A DNA stretch of 64,000 bases from Paenibacillus dendritiformis (GCF_021654795.1 NZ_AP025344.1:3658501-3722500); one strand, 5' to 3'. Positions 53,252 to 63,325 are shown, counted from the first letter of the stretch. Numbers and translations: made by a program. The notes: generated by a model from the letters alone, not told the origin.

Positions 53252-53785
53252 TCACCCGAATACGAGCAGGCAGACGATAATGGCGGCCACAAAGCCGACC
53301 AAATCGGAGAACAGGCCCACCTTGAGCGCATAGCGTCCCTTGCGGATGCCGATCGCTCCGAAATAGACCATCAACACATACAGCGTCGTATCGGTGCTGC
53401 CCTGAATCGTGGAAGCCATGCGTCCGATCATGGAATCGGCGCCGTAGGTCTTAATCAGATCGGTCGTAAAAGCAAGCGAACCCGCACCCGTAATCGGCCG
53501 CAGGAACGCCAGCGGCAGCACCTCGCTCGGCACGCCGAACCAGCTGAGAAGCGGCGCGAACCAGCCGACGATCCATTCCATCGCCCCGGAGGCCCGGAAC
53601 ACGCTGATGGCAACCATCATCCCCACAAGCGTCGGAATGATGTTGATCGAGGTCTGGAAGCCATCCTTCGCCCCTTCCACGAACGATTCATAGACGGGGA
53701 TCCGCTTGAAATACGCATATAAAGGAATGAAGACGATAATGGCCGGGATCGCCCAGGCCGAAATAAGCGACACTACAGCGTACAT
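53252..53785 (-). CDS. spmB: Spore maturation protein B
   Basis: 177 residues, five or six membrane helices, nucleoside-recognition (Gate) domain: AWAIPAIIVFIPLYAYFKRIP, GMMVAISVFRASGAM, FLRPITGAGSLAF and STDTTLYVLMVYFGAIGIRK. Acts with SpmA in spore core dehydration. About 80 bases after spmA. Confidence 0.94.
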   Translation of the reverse strand: MYAVVSLISAWAIPAIIVFIPLYAYFKRIPVYESFVEGAKDGFQTSINIIPTLVGMMVAISVFRASGAMEWIVGWFAPLLSWFGVPSEVLPLAFLRPITGAGSLAFTTDLIKTYGADSMIGRMASTIQGSTDTTLYVLMVYFGAIGIRKGRYALKVGLFSDLVGFVAAIIVCLLVFG

Positions 53786-53865
53786 GCGCAGCCGTCCTTT
53801 CCGAACGAGTGATGAAGTCCCTCTTCAGCCAATGGCGCGTGGCCGAATGACCGGCCTGCCGGGTC

Positions 53866-54510
53866 TTAGTCGGGCATCGGCGGGACGCCAAGACCGTCCT
53901 GGCCCGTTCCGGCCGTCTTATTCGGCGGACGTACCGAAGCCCGGTTGCGGCACCACCGGTCGGCAGCAATCGCGGCGAGCGTCGCCACCATCGTGGCCAG
54001 CAGCGTCGTGCCGACGATCTCGGCCGGATTGGCCGAGCCGAAGTTCATCCGAATCGCGATGAGCGTCGTCGGAATCAACGTAATACTGGACGTATTAATG
54101 GCGAGCAACGTGCACATCGCCGGCGTCGCCGACTCTTTGTCCGGATTCAGCTTTTGAAGCTCTTGCATCGCCCGTATCCCCATCGGCGTCGCCGCGTTCC
54201 CCAGGCCGAGCAGATTCGCGCTCATATTGGACATGATGTACCCGAGCGCCGGATGATTCGGCGGCACGTCCGGGAACAAAAAACGGACGATCGGGCCAAG
54301 CGCCTTCGCGACCTTGGCCAACAGGCCGCCGTCTTCCGCGATACGCATCATCCCCAGCCAGAATACCATCACGCTAATTAGGCCAAAGCTGACCGTGACT
54401 CCGGTCTTCGCGCCGTCAAAAACCGCCTCCGTCACCGCGTCAATCCGTCCTTGGGCGGCGGCTGAGATAAAACCGACCAGCAGCATGAACATCCAGATTG
54501 CATTGACCAT
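53866..54510 (-). CDS. spmA: Spore maturation protein A
   Basis: 214 residues, Gate-domain membrane protein: SFGLISVMVFWLGMMRIAEDGG, NHPALGYIMSNMSANLLGLGNAATPMG and INTSSITLIPTTLIAIR. The last ~25 residues are a polar Pro/Gly-rich tail. Starts 44 bases after the carboxypeptidase gene; the three form the dacB-spmA-spmB sporulation operon known from Bacillus. Confidence 0.94.
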   Translation of the reverse strand: MVNAIWMFMLLVGFISAAAQGRIDAVTEAVFDGAKTGVTVSFGLISVMVFWLGMMRIAEDGGLLAKVAKALGPIVRFLFPDVPPNHPALGYIMSNMSANLLGLGNAATPMGIRAMQELQKLNPDKESATPAMCTLLAINTSSITLIPTTLIAIRMNFGSANPAEIVGTTLLATMVATLAAIAADRWCRNRASVRPPNKTAGTGQDGLGVPPMPD

Positions 54511-54554
54511 TATTCTCCCCCCTTATCCCTTCCGGCGCTCCCTCCCCGCTGCGA

Positions 54555-55784
54555 TTAACTCGCATCGAATAACGCGCCGACCGCGGTCCGCAGCCCGTCG
54601 AACCATCTGGCCGCGGGGGAATCCCCCTTGCCTGGCCCGTCGCCGCCTGCCGCAGCCTCCTCCAACGGGACCGCGATGAGCGGCTGGCCATCCAACTCAT
54701 AGCGTATCGTGCCGCGGTAGCCTAACCGGTAATCGAGACTTCCCGCCGGAACAAGCCGGACGGACGCCTTCACCTGGCCGCGCTCATCCTCACCGAGCGG
54801 GTAGGCGGCCGAGACCGAAGCTTGCAGATGCTCATAGCCTTGGATCTTGTCGCCCTTGGCGATGAGCGGCACCGCCGGAAAGGCGGAAAACCCGTAATCA
54901 AGCAAGCGCGTATGATCGAGCCAGTCGTTGCCGTCGTTGAGGGTCACGACCGCTAGCTGCTGGCCGTGTCTCGTCGCCGAGCTGACGAGACAGCGAAGCG
55001 CTTTGGACGTATATCCGGTCTTCACCCCGTCGGCTCCCTCGTACAGCTGCAGCATTTTGTTTTTATTCGTCCATTTATAATCCCAATTCGCATTCGGATT
55101 CGGCACGGTTTTCACCTTCGTGCGGACGATCTCCTGAAAGGTCGGATTGTGAAGCGCATAAGCGGACAGCCGCGCCAGATCGTTCGCCGTCGTATAGTGC
55201 CCGTCGGCGTCAAGCCCATGCGGGTTGCGGAACTGCGTCTTTTCCAGGCCAAGCATTTCCGCTTTCTGGTTCATCATGTACACGAACCCTTCCTCGGACC
55301 CGCCGACATGCTCCGCAATCGCGACGGCGGCATCGTTGCCGGAGCGAAGCATCAACCCGTACAGCAGATGATGGAGGCTCATTTCCTCCCCTCTGCGAAG
55401 GTACAAGGAGGATCCTTCCTTGGCAAATGCCCGCTTGCTCGTCTTCACGACATCGCTCAGCTTGCCGGATTCAATCGCCACGATGGCCGTCATAATCTTC
55501 GTGGTGCTCGCCATCGGCAGCGGCTCTTCGCCGTTCCGGCTGTACAGAATTCTCCCGCTGGCGACATCAATGAGCGCCGCCGCCTTGGCATGGATGGCCG
55601 GGGGCTTTAACCGCTCGGCCCGGCGCCCGGGCTCGCGTTCGGGTTCCGCTTGCGCCACCTGGACGGAGCTATCGGAAAGCCCCGTGCTTCCGTTGCCCGC
55701 CTCGCTGAACGAGCTAAAGACAAGAAGCACGGAGCTTATAAGCAGCAGCTTTTTGGTGAATCCCGCGTTGGTGAATCGGATCAT
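54555..55784 (-). CDS. dacB: D-alanyl-D-alanine carboxypeptidase, sporulation type
   Basis: 409 residues from ATG 55784 (AAAGGAGG upstream). An N-terminal signal (KLLLISSVLLVFSSFSEA) precedes the PBP5-type domain: SxxK in MASTTKIM, SGN in RSGNDAAVA and KTG in GVKTGYTS; then a C-terminal beta-rich domain. Trims cortex peptidoglycan stem peptides. Context with spmA/spmB and the SigE-like promoter fit DacB; dacF is the alternative name. Confidence 0.9.
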   Translation of the reverse strand: MIRFTNAGFTKKLLLISSVLLVFSSFSEAGNGSTGLSDSSVQVAQAEPEREPGRRAERLKPPAIHAKAAALIDVASGRILYSRNGEEPLPMASTTKIMTAIVAIESGKLSDVVKTSKRAFAKEGSSLYLRRGEEMSLHHLLYGLMLRSGNDAAVAIAEHVGGSEEGFVYMMNQKAEMLGLEKTQFRNPHGLDADGHYTTANDLARLSAYALHNPTFQEIVRTKVKTVPNPNANWDYKWTNKNKMLQLYEGADGVKTGYTSKALRCLVSSATRHGQQLAVVTLNDGNDWLDHTRLLDYGFSAFPAVPLIAKGDKIQGYEHLQASVSAAYPLGEDERGQVKASVRLVPAGSLDYRLGYRGTIRYELDGQPLIAVPLEEAAAGGDGPGKGDSPAARWFDGLRTAVGALFDAS

Positions 55785-55823
55785 AGGGTCCTCCTTTTGA
55801 TGATGCCAGTCCAATTGTTACCA

Positions 55824-55853
55824 TGTGTATGCTTGTCTTCTTCCAGGTATGCG
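55824..55853 (-). promoter_or_regulatory. SigE-like promoter of dacB-spmA-spmB
   Basis: Minus strand -10 CATACACA (55824-55831; seven of eight match CATACANT) and -35 CGCATACC (55846-55853; partial) with a 14-base spacer. It lies about 40 bases before the dacB start and fits the mother-cell expression known for this operon. Confidence 0.6.
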
Positions 55854-55997
55854 GAAGCAGACGAGAAAACATGCGAAAGAAGACGCCGTCGCTCGCGCAT
55901 GACAAACAGCGCCAAGCCCGCTCCTCCTTCGCACATCGCTTAGCGGACGGGGAAGGCAGGCGAACTTGACGCTTCTGCGTGTAAGAGCATTACGATA

Positions 55998-56438
55998 TCA
56001 CGCCTCTTCTTCATTCGGTCCGTCGTAGCGGTCGCGCGTGAACATCGCTTCGATCCGGTCAAGCACGCTCGGGGTCACGTCGATAATGCGTTCGAGCAGA
56101 TGGGTCTGATTATCGAGCGAGACGACATTAATGCCCTGCTGGCCCACGACAAGGAACGCAATCGGGGTCAAACAGACGCCGCCGCCGCTTCCTCCCCCAA
56201 AGGGCAGGGCAGGAGCCCCTTTCCGATCCTCATGCCCGTTCCCGGATCCGCCGCGACGAGGATCAATCCGGAAGTCGCTCCCTCCCGCAGCGAAGCCGAA
56301 AGCGACTCGGCTGATCGGAAGAATAACGCTGCCGTCCGGGGTCTGAACCGGATCGCCAACGATCGCGTTCACATCGACCATGGCTTTGATATTCTCGAAC
56401 GCAGCTTGCATCAATCCTGCGACAGGATGTTCTGCCAT
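55998..56438 (-). CDS. ytfJ: Sporulation protein YtfJ
   Basis: 146 residues: AFENIKAMVDVNAIVGDPVQ, PDGSVILPISRVAFGFAAGG, a Gly-rich loop, GVCLTPIAFLVVGQQGINVVSLD, then a short acidic tail. Matches the GerW/YtfJ family, forespore-expressed in Bacillus. GGAGGAC upstream of the ATG. Follows the DUF2953 gene, the usual ytfI-ytfJ pair. Confidence 0.93.
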   Translation of the reverse strand: MAEHPVAGLMQAAFENIKAMVDVNAIVGDPVQTPDGSVILPISRVAFGFAAGGSDFRIDPRRGGSGNGHEDRKGAPALPFGGGSGGGVCLTPIAFLVVGQQGINVVSLDNQTHLLERIIDVTPSVLDRIEAMFTRDRYDGPNEEEA

Positions 56439-56575
56439 TGCCTTGAGTCCTCCTCCGCGTATATAAAATAGTGCCGTTCCAAAAGCCGAAAACCGGCTTT
56501 ACCACACCTATCCCCACATCAGGTATTGCCTGCACGTGGATAGCTTGCGCACAAATAAAGCGTAGTATGTATAGG

Positions 56576-57280
56576 CTATCCCTGCACTTTCCGCGCATTG
56601 GCGTCCGCCAGCGTCCGCCGCCAGATGCCGATCCCGCCTTCGGCACGCATAATGCGGAAGATAAGACGGGCCAGCGCGCGAACGACATGGCCGAATCGGA
56701 TCTCGGCAATACAGACGAGGCGGGTGGAGAAGCAAGGATGATGATATTGAGGGGTAATTTCCAGTTTCGGATAATCCTGAAAGCGAAGCGCGTAGCTAAG
56801 CTTGCCGACAAGCCATGACTTGAGAGACCAGGTCGTGCCTGTGGCGATGGCGGTTCCGGCCGGATCGCTAAGTCCGATCTCCGTCTCCCAGATGAACAGG
56901 CTGCACTTCATCTTGTCCATCGTCTCCTCGATCCACTGGACGATGCCTCTTGTATGGCGGGCCAGCCGCTTGATCCGTCTGATGTACCGGGCGACGGTCT
57001 CCCGGTTCACCTGTCGCCTCGTTCTATCCTGACTGCTCCCGCCGAAGTTCTCCTTCTTCTTCTGCTTCAGATTGAAGCCTTCCTCCATATTGATGAAGCG
57101 GATGGAACGCCATTCGTACCGCCAGCGAATCCATCCGTAGAAGGCCCGGATCATCAGGAATACCCGCTCATGCTTATCCGCTTTGTGAATGACCAACTTG
57201 CATTCGACGGTCGAGAAGAGAATCAGGAAGAGCAGCATGGCGATGACCGCTGCGATGCCTGCCATTATCCATATCCCCAT
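56576..57280 (-). CDS. DUF2953 protein (YtfI-like)
   Basis: 234 residues. An N-terminal membrane helix (MAGIAAVIAMLLFLILFSTV) then a helical soluble part with basic stretches, and GLSDPAGTAIATGTTWSLKSWLVG and FSTRLVCIAEIRFGHVV near the C-terminus, typical of DUF2953. Paired with ytfJ; probably a sporulation membrane protein, function unknown. Confidence 0.82.
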   Translation of the reverse strand: MGIWIMAGIAAVIAMLLFLILFSTVECKLVIHKADKHERVFLMIRAFYGWIRWRYEWRSIRFINMEEGFNLKQKKKENFGGSSQDRTRRQVNRETVARYIRRIKRLARHTRGIVQWIEETMDKMKCSLFIWETEIGLSDPAGTAIATGTTWSLKSWLVGKLSYALRFQDYPKLEITPQYHHPCFSTRLVCIAEIRFGHVVRALARLIFRIMRAEGGIGIWRRTLADANARKVQG

Positions 57281-57394
57281 AGTCTGCCTCCATCCGGATG
57301 ATTTCCTGAACTAACCGTATTATGGCCTTTTATCCAATTATACATGCAGGATGTTCCATCGCTTCCTGGCCGAAGGGGACGGCGAGGCACGGCA

Positions 57395-57436
57395 AAGCCC
57401 GCCGCAGATCGACTCGTGTCGTCCGCTGGCGGGCTT
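57395..57436 (-). terminator. Terminator after the UPF0173 gene
   Basis: Stem AAGCCCGCC/GGCGGGCTT (57395-57403 with 57428-57436) extended by GC/GC; the T-tail is short on both strands, so efficiency is uncertain. Confidence 0.5.
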
Positions 57437-57521
57437 GTTCATTGCTGCAACTTTCAGCTTATATCCGCTTTATTTCATTCGCTGCGTTCTCCGGGCTTGC
57501 TCCCGCCCATGCCAGCACAGG

Positions 57522-58223
57522 TCAGCCAAGCTCCAATTCATCGGTGTCAAGCGTTTGTCCCGGGGCCAGTTCCACGCCCTGAATGCCGATCACCTTCAGT
57601 TGGGACACGAAGGCCGCGCCGTCCTGTTCAATCGGCGGGAACGTATTGTAGTGAATCGGGATGACGACCTTCGCCTTGATCCATTGCGCGGCCAGGAGCG
57701 CATCCTCCGGATCCATCGTGAAGAAGCTGCCAATGGGCAGGAAAGCGATATCCGGCTTATACCGCTCGCCAATCAGCTTCATATCGCTGAACAGGGCCGT
57801 GTCTCCCGCGTGATATACCGTCAACCCGTCCATCTGAAGCACGATTCCCGCCGGGTTGCCCAAATATTGCGCCTGCCCGTCTACCGTGACCGATGAGCTG
57901 TGGAGAGCATTGACCCATTTGATCGAGCCGAAGTCGAACGTGCCTCCTCCGCCCAGATTCATGCCGATGGCGCGCGCTCCCAGCCGTTCCATGTAGTCGG
58001 CCAGCTCCACAATGGCCAGGATCGTGGCATCATTCCGCTTCGCAATATCCGCCGCGTCGGCGATATGATCGCCATGACCGTGGGTTAGCAGCACGTAATC
58101 CGCCTGAATTTGTTCCGGGGCGGCCTTCGCGGCCGGATTCCCCGTCAAGAACGGATCGATGATAAGCCGATGCTTCCCGGTATCGATTGCGACGCATGCA
58201 TGACCATGAAACTGAATTCGCAT
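57522..58223 (-). CDS. Metal-dependent hydrolase, UPF0173 (metallo-beta-lactamase fold)
   Basis: 233 residues. FHGHACVAI then LLTHGHGDHIADA (HxHxDH, about 46-58), HAGDTALFSDM and IPIHYNTFPP supply the metal ligands. Family members (YtkL in Bacillus) have unknown substrates. Lies one base after scpB, so it is probably cotranscribed with scpA/scpB. Confidence 0.9.
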   Translation of the reverse strand: MRIQFHGHACVAIDTGKHRLIIDPFLTGNPAAKAAPEQIQADYVLLTHGHGDHIADAADIAKRNDATILAIVELADYMERLGARAIGMNLGGGGTFDFGSIKWVNALHSSSVTVDGQAQYLGNPAGIVLQMDGLTVYHAGDTALFSDMKLIGERYKPDIAFLPIGSFFTMDPEDALLAAQWIKAKVVIPIHYNTFPPIEQDGAAFVSQLKVIGIQGVELAPGQTLDTDELELG

Positions 58224-58224
58224 T

Positions 58225-58842
58225 TTAACGTTCTCCTCCTTCTTCGTTCACATCCTCAATCGTAAGCTGCCGTCCTTCTAATTTCTCGAACAAGAGCTGC
58301 GTTTCCTCCTCCAAGCCTTCACTTTGTTCAAAGGCCGCCGCTTCGGGCAACTCGGACAAGCTGCCCAACCCGAAATAATCAAGAAACGCGCGTGTCGTGC
58401 CATACAGTATCGGCCTTCCGATCGCTTCGGCTCTGCCCGTTTCCTCGATCAGATCCTTATTCACCAGCGTCTGAATGGCCCGATCCGACTTGACGCCGCG
58501 AATCTCTTCAATCTCCACGCGAGTGATCGGCTGGCGGTAGGCCACGATAGCCAGCGTCTCGAGCGCTGCCTGGGACAGCGAGGACCGGGAAGGAGAATAG
58601 GCCATCCGTTCAAAATAAGGCGCATGATCCGGCAAAGTCGCCAATTGATACATGCCCGCAATGGCCACGATCTGGATGCCGCGCTTCGAACGCTCCATGT
58701 CCGCCTGCAAATCATGCAAGGCCTCCATGACGATTTCCTGCCGCTGTTCCGTAATTTCTGCGATTTGCTTACTATTTAAACCTTCATCTCCCGCCATAAA
58801 CAGGAGCCCTTCAATAATCGACTTCAACGTCTGAAAGTCCAT
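58225..58842 (-). CDS. scpB: Segregation and condensation protein B
   Basis: 205 residues from ATG 58842 (GGGGAAG upstream; an ATG four codons earlier is possible). Paired winged-helix domains (LKSIIEGLLFMAGDEGLNSK and LETLAIVAYRQPITRVEIEE, IRGVKSDRAIQTLVNKDLIE). Binds ScpA in the SMC complex. Overlaps scpA by about 30 bases. Confidence 0.95.
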   Translation of the reverse strand: MDFQTLKSIIEGLLFMAGDEGLNSKQIAEITEQRQEIVMEALHDLQADMERSKRGIQIVAIAGMYQLATLPDHAPYFERMAYSPSRSSLSQAALETLAIVAYRQPITRVEIEEIRGVKSDRAIQTLVNKDLIEETGRAEAIGRPILYGTTRAFLDYFGLGSLSELPEAAAFEQSEGLEEETQLLFEKLEGRQLTIEDVNEEGGER

Positions 58843-59605
58843 CGTCTTCCCCATCCCCTTGCCACTGAATCACGATTTCATCGAACACCCGGTCTTGAAA
58901 ACATCGAATCTGTCTCAGCTTCATTAATTCCAGCACCGCAAGAAACGTCACAACCACCTCGTGGCGGGTCAATTGCTCGCTCAGCAGCTTGGAGAACAGC
59001 AGCTTGCCTCCCCTTCCCACCGGCCGCAGCACCGTAACGATATCGCGGATCCGATCCTTCACGGAAATTTCGTCGCGGTGAATCGTGGCGACCATCGTGC
59101 GCCGGGATGCTTTGCGAAGCGCCTTCTGAAAGGCGGCAATCAAATCCGACACATGGAGTCCTTCCACCGGATTCGACGGCTTCGATGGCATGAACGGAGT
59201 CAGATCCTCCGGCTCCTTCGTGAACAGCAGGCTTCGCTCCGCTTCCTTTTCCCGCAAATGCTCGGCGATTCCTTTATATTTCCGGTATTCTACCAGCTTG
59301 CGGATCAGCTCCGCGCGAGGATCCAGTTCCTCTTCTTCGTAGTCCATCAGGTCGTCGTCCCATTCCATGACAGGCGGTTTCGGCAAGAGCTGCTGGGATT
59401 TCATCGCTAACAGGGTCGCTGCCATAACGAGAAACTCGCTCGTAATATCCAATTCCAATTCCTTCATGCTATGTAAATAATCCATATATTGATCGGTGAT
59501 CTCGCTGATCGAGATATCCTGAATGGCAATTTCCGCTTGATCGATAAGGTGAAGCAGCAGATCAAGCGGCCCTTCGAACAGCTCCAGCTTGTAAGTGACG
59601 GACAC
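58811..59605 (-). CDS. scpA: Segregation and condensation protein A (kleisin)
   Basis: 264 residues from a GTG at 59605 (AGGAGGAAC upstream), MSVTYKLELFEGPLDLLLHL. The N-terminal SMC-neck-binding helices and the C-terminal winged helix VVTFLAVLELMKLRQIRCFQ are as expected. Bridges SMC heads for chromosome segregation. Confidence 0.95.
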   Translation of the reverse strand: MSVTYKLELFEGPLDLLLHLIDQAEIAIQDISISEITDQYMDYLHSMKELELDITSEFLVMAATLLAMKSQQLLPKPPVMEWDDDLMDYEEEELDPRAELIRKLVEYRKYKGIAEHLREKEAERSLLFTKEPEDLTPFMPSKPSNPVEGLHVSDLIAAFQKALRKASRRTMVATIHRDEISVKDRIRDIVTVLRPVGRGGKLLFSKLLSEQLTRHEVVVTFLAVLELMKLRQIRCFQDRVFDEIVIQWQGDGEDDGLSDVEVDY

Positions 59606-59621
59606 GAACGTTCCTCCTGTA

Positions 59622-59678
59622 AAAAACAAATGTAGCGCCCGATTATAAAGGGTGTACCTCTATAAAGGGCACTACATT
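59622..59678 (-). terminator. ribH terminator
   Basis: Stem AATGTAGTGCCC/GGGCGCTACATT (59629-59640 with 59667-59678, one mismatch), followed by TGTTTTTTAC on the minus strand; ends the rib operon just before scpA. Confidence 0.82.
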
Positions 59679-59687
59679 AAATAAGCA

Positions 59688-60155
59688 CTATTTCAGCTGA
59701 TTCGTCAAGTTAGCCATCTCGATTGCCGTCGCGGCGGCTTCCCAACCCTTGTTGCCGGCCTTCGTGCCTGCGCGCTCGATCGCTTGCTCGATCGAATCCG
59801 TCGTCAGCACGCCGAACACGGTCGGGACGCCTGTTTTCATATTGACTTGAGCCACCCCTTTGGCCGTCTCGCTGCACACATAATCGAAATGCGGCGTAAA
59901 TCCGCGAATCACGGCGCCCAACGTGATCACCGCGTCATACTTGCCGCTTTCCGCCATTTTCTGGGCGATAAGCGGAATCTCGAATGCGCCGGGAACCCAG
60001 GCGACCGAGATCTCCTCATCCTTCACGCCGTGGCGCTTCAGCGCGTCCAGCGCGCCGGACAGCAGCTTGGAGACGATGAATTCATTGAAGCGCCCGGCAA
60101 CGATCCCGTATTTTAAACCTTCAGATACTAAATGACCCTCAAATACATGTGGCAT
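59688..60155 (-). CDS. ribH: 6,7-dimethyl-8-ribityllumazine synthase
   Basis: 155 residues from ATG 60155 (GGGAGGTT upstream). [52 protein letters not shown] (catalytic His) and [16 protein letters not shown] are standard. Last riboflavin gene; ribT, which follows in B. subtilis, is absent. Confidence 0.96.
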   Translation of the reverse strand: MPHVFEGHLVSEGLKYGIVAGRFNEFIVSKLLSGALDALKRHGVKDEEISVAWVPGAFEIPLIAQKMAESGKYDAVITLGAVIRGFTPHFDYVCSETAKGVAQVNMKTGVPTVFGVLTTDSIEQAIERAGTKAGNKGWEAAATAIEMANLTNQLK

Positions 60156-60208
60156 TGGTAAAACCTCCCGATGGAATATAGTCTGCTCTGAAGCTTCCAA
60201 ATAGTGAA

Positions 60209-61450
60209 TCAGGATTCGATATGTTCGTTCTGCTCGATATCGTCGAATACGAGCATATGCCCGAGCTTCGCCGCTTTCGTATGCAGATAACGGGTATTGT
60301 CTTCATTTTCCTGCATCTGAATCGGCACGCGCTCGACAATCTCCAGGCCGTAGCCTTCCAACCCTTTGATTTTGCGGGGATTGTTCGTCATCAGCCGGAT
60401 CTGGCGGACGCCGAGATCCTTCAAAATCTGCGCGCCGATGCCGTAGTCCCGCAGATCCGCCGGAAACCCGAGCTTCAGGTTCGCGTCGACCGTATCCAGG
60501 CCCTGTTCCTGAAGCTTGTACGCCTTCAGCTTGTTGATGAGGCCGATTCCCCGGCCTTCCTGCCGCATATAGAGGAGCACGCCGTTCCCTTCCCGCTCAA
60601 TGGCGCGCAAAGCGGCAGCGAACTGAGGACCGCAATCGCAGCGGTGCGAATGGAAGACATCGCCGGTCAGGCATTCGGAATGAACCCGGACCAGCACTGG
60701 CTTCGAGCTGTCGATTTCGCCCTTCACCAGAGCGACATGCTCCTTGTTATCCACCTCGTTCGTGTAAGCGATCGCCCGGAACACGCCGAAATCTGTCGGC
60801 ATGTTCACTTCCACTTCGCGCCGGACCAGATTCTCCTTCTCGTTGCGATAATGAATGAGATCTTTGATGCAAATGAGCTTCAAGCCGTGTTTCTGCTTGA
60901 TCTCGATCAGGTCTGGCAGCCGTGCCATCGTCCCGTCTTCCTTGATGACTTCGCAAATGACCCCGGCCGGGGATGCCCCGCATAAGCGAGCCAAGTCGAC
61001 GGCCGCTTCGGTGTGGCCTGCGCGGCGCAGCACGCCGCCCCGCTTCGCGATCAGCGGGAAGATGTGGCCCGGACGGCGGAAGTCTGCCGCTTGCGCCTTC
61101 GGATCAAGCATCTTCCGAATCGTCAGCGAGCGTTCATGGGCCGAGATGCCCGTCGACGTCTCGATGTGGTCGATCGACACTGTGAAGGCCGTCCCGTGAT
61201 TGTCGGTGTTATGCGTAACCATCGGCGGCAGATCCAGTTCTTCTGCCCGCTCGGGCGTAATCGGCACGCAGACGAGCCCGCGGCCCTCGGTAATCATGAA
61301 GTTGATCGCTTCCGGCGTCGCCTTGTCAGCCAGCGCCAGGAAGTCGCCTTCGTTCTCTCGATCCTCGTCATCGACGACGATGATCACTTTGCCTTCCATT
61401 AAGTCGCGGATGGCATCCTCTATCGTATCGAACGAAAATTGTTCACTCAT
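60209..61450 (-). CDS. ribBA: Bifunctional DHBP synthase / GTP cyclohydrolase II
   Basis: 413 residues from ATG 61450 (AAGGGGGAAG upstream). The N-terminal RibB part has [23 protein letters not shown] and a PAGVICE turn; the C-terminal RibA part has the zinc site [17 protein letters not shown] and the QEGRGIGL motif. Supplies both precursors of lumazine. Called ribA in B. subtilis. Confidence 0.96.
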   Translation of the reverse strand: MSEQFSFDTIEDAIRDLMEGKVIIVVDDEDRENEGDFLALADKATPEAINFMITEGRGLVCVPITPERAEELDLPPMVTHNTDNHGTAFTVSIDHIETSTGISAHERSLTIRKMLDPKAQAADFRRPGHIFPLIAKRGGVLRRAGHTEAAVDLARLCGASPAGVICEVIKEDGTMARLPDLIEIKQKHGLKLICIKDLIHYRNEKENLVRREVEVNMPTDFGVFRAIAYTNEVDNKEHVALVKGEIDSSKPVLVRVHSECLTGDVFHSHRCDCGPQFAAALRAIEREGNGVLLYMRQEGRGIGLINKLKAYKLQEQGLDTVDANLKLGFPADLRDYGIGAQILKDLGVRQIRLMTNNPRKIKGLEGYGLEIVERVPIQMQENEDNTRYLHTKAAKLGHMLVFDDIEQNEHIES

Positions 61451-61473
61451 CGCTCTTCCCCCTTTGCATGATG

Positions 61474-62133
61474 TCACATGAAGCCGTGTTCCGCCAAAAA
61501 GGCGCTGCTGATGCGGGAGTTTCCGCTCGCGGCGGAGCGGCTGCCGCAGGCCAGCAAATGATCGACATATTTGGCCAGCACGTCGCATTCGATATTGACT
61601 GTGTCTCCCGGCTGCTTGCCCTGGAGCGCCGTCTCGGCGAGCGTATGCGGAATGATCGATACGGCGAACATCCCCTTCTCCGCCCGGGTCAGGGTGAGGC
61701 TCATGCCATCCACGGTAACCGATCCGCGCGGGATCATATACTTGGCCATGCCCGGATCTTCGGCGAGGAACTCGAACACGACCGCATTCGCCTGCGCCGT
61801 CCGGCGCATAATGCGCGCCAGCCCATCGACATGGCCCTGTACGATATGTCCGCCAAAACGGCCGTCCGCCGCCATCGCCCGTTCCAGATTGACCGGAGCG
61901 CCCGGCTGCAAATCCTTCAGATTCGTATGCCGGAATGTCTCGGGCATGACATCCGCCATGAAGGAGCCGGAGTCATGGGAGACCGCCGTCAGGCATACTC
62001 CGTTCACCGCGATGCTGTCGCCGATCTTCATCCCTTCCAGCACTTTCGCGGCCCGGATATGCAGCACCATCGCTTCTCCGCGCTTCGTCACGGCCTGCAG
62101 CCGTCCGACTTCTTCAACGAGTCCCGTGAACAT
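61474..62133 (-). CDS. ribE: Riboflavin synthase alpha chain
   Basis: 219 residues from ATG 62133 (GGGAGGAAG upstream), [12 protein letters not shown]. Two homologous barrels: [12 protein letters not shown] in the first and [11 protein letters not shown] in the second; [10 protein letters not shown] and the ENTCDVL-equivalent [12 protein letters not shown]. Converts two lumazines to riboflavin. Confidence 0.95.
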   Translation of the reverse strand: MFTGLVEEVGRLQAVTKRGEAMVLHIRAAKVLEGMKIGDSIAVNGVCLTAVSHDSGSFMADVMPETFRHTNLKDLQPGAPVNLERAMAADGRFGGHIVQGHVDGLARIMRRTAQANAVVFEFLAEDPGMAKYMIPRGSVTVDGMSLTLTRAEKGMFAVSIIPHTLAETALQGKQPGDTVNIECDVLAKYVDHLLACGSRSAASGNSRISSAFLAEHGFM

Positions 62134-63283
62134 CGTCGCTTCCTCCCTTCTCATTCAGCGTGGCGGCTATCCTTTCAAATACGGTGCCGAACGGATAACC
62201 GCTGATGCAGACATTGTCTCCCAGCGTCTCGACCCGCGTATGCCGGAGCCGGTAAGCGTCGTTCATCCGGCTTACGCCATCGAAGGCGAAGTTGGGCGGC
62301 GACGACGCGCCGCCGACAATCGTCGGCGCGTAGAACAGCACGACCCGATCCACCCAGCGGCCCTCCAGCAGCGCCCCGTTCAGACGGCCGCCTCCCTCCA
62401 GCAGGATCGAGCCGATCTCCTGGCTTCCGCACCATTCCATCACGCGCCGCAGATCGACCCGGGGCCCGTCGCCCGCGGCGATAACCTCTACGCCGCGCGC
62501 CTCCAGCGCTTCACGCTTCCCGGCATCCGCCCGGGAAGTCGTGAACACGATCGTCGGCGCGGAGCGATCGGCGACGACCTTCGCCTCCAGCGGCAGCCGC
62601 AACCGTGAATCGACGATAAGCCGCGTCGGATGCAGGCCCGGTACGGCAAGCCGCGTCGTCAGGGACGGATTGTCGGCCAGCACCGTGCCGATTCCGGCCA
62701 TAATCGCCTGATGGCGGTGGCGCATCGCTTGCACCCGTTCCCGGGCCTGCTCGTTGGAGATCCAACGGCTGTCGCCCGTATGCGTCGCGATGCGGCCGTC
62801 CAGGGTGCTCGCCGTCTTGAGCGTCACATACGGCAGGCCGGTCGTGATGTACTTGGCGAACATCTCGATGAGCGACTCGGCTTGGGACTGGAGCACGCCT
62901 GCCGTCACTTCGACGCCCTGCTCGCGCAGCAACTGGGCCCCCCGGCCGCTGACCGCCGGGTTCGGATCCAGGCAGCCGATGACGACGCGCTTGATTCCGG
63001 CTTCCAGCAGGCGAAGGCTGCAAGGGGGCGTCTTGCCGTAATGGCTGCAAGGCTCAAGCGTCACATAGGCGGCAGCGCCGCGCGCGTCTTCGCCGGCCAT
63101 CTGCAGCGCATGCACCTCCGCATGGCCTTCGCCGCGCCGCAGATGCGCACCCAGTCCGACGACCCGGCCTTCGCGGACGATGACGCAGCCGACGGCCGGA
63201 TTGATTCCGGTCTGCCCCATGGCCCGTTCCGCCACATCAAGCGCCAACTGCATGTAGAACTCGTCATTGATTACCGGATGCAC
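62114..63283 (-). CDS. ribD: Bifunctional riboflavin deaminase / reductase
   Basis: 389 residues from a GTG at 63283 (AAGGAGGG upstream). Deaminase: GHAEVHAL and YVTLEPCSHYGKTPPC (zinc HAE/PCxxxxxxxxC). Reductase: LKTASTLDGRIATHTGDSRWI, AGIGTVLADNPSLTTR and LLEGGGRLNGALL. First gene of the rib operon; overlaps ribE by 20 bases. Confidence 0.96.
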   Translation of the reverse strand: MHPVINDEFYMQLALDVAERAMGQTGINPAVGCVIVREGRVVGLGAHLRRGEGHAEVHALQMAGEDARGAAAYVTLEPCSHYGKTPPCSLRLLEAGIKRVVIGCLDPNPAVSGRGAQLLREQGVEVTAGVLQSQAESLIEMFAKYITTGLPYVTLKTASTLDGRIATHTGDSRWISNEQARERVQAMRHRHQAIMAGIGTVLADNPSLTTRLAVPGLHPTRLIVDSRLRLPLEAKVVADRSAPTIVFTTSRADAGKREALEARGVEVIAAGDGPRVDLRRVMEWCGSQEIGSILLEGGGRLNGALLEGRWVDRVVLFYAPTIVGGASSPPNFAFDGVSRMNDAYRLRHTRVETLGDNVCISGYPFGTVFERIAATLNEKGGSDDVHGTR

Positions 63284-63325
63284 CAGAGCGTCCCTCCTTC
63301 TTTTTACAGCTTGCCCCATCGCAGC

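Noticed and set aside
52748..53333. Minus-strand frames of 116-168 codons in the rluB-spmB gap
   Set aside because: They are translations of the dispersed repeat, similar in copy A at 34814-35110 but with breaks, and there is no ribosome site; not genes.
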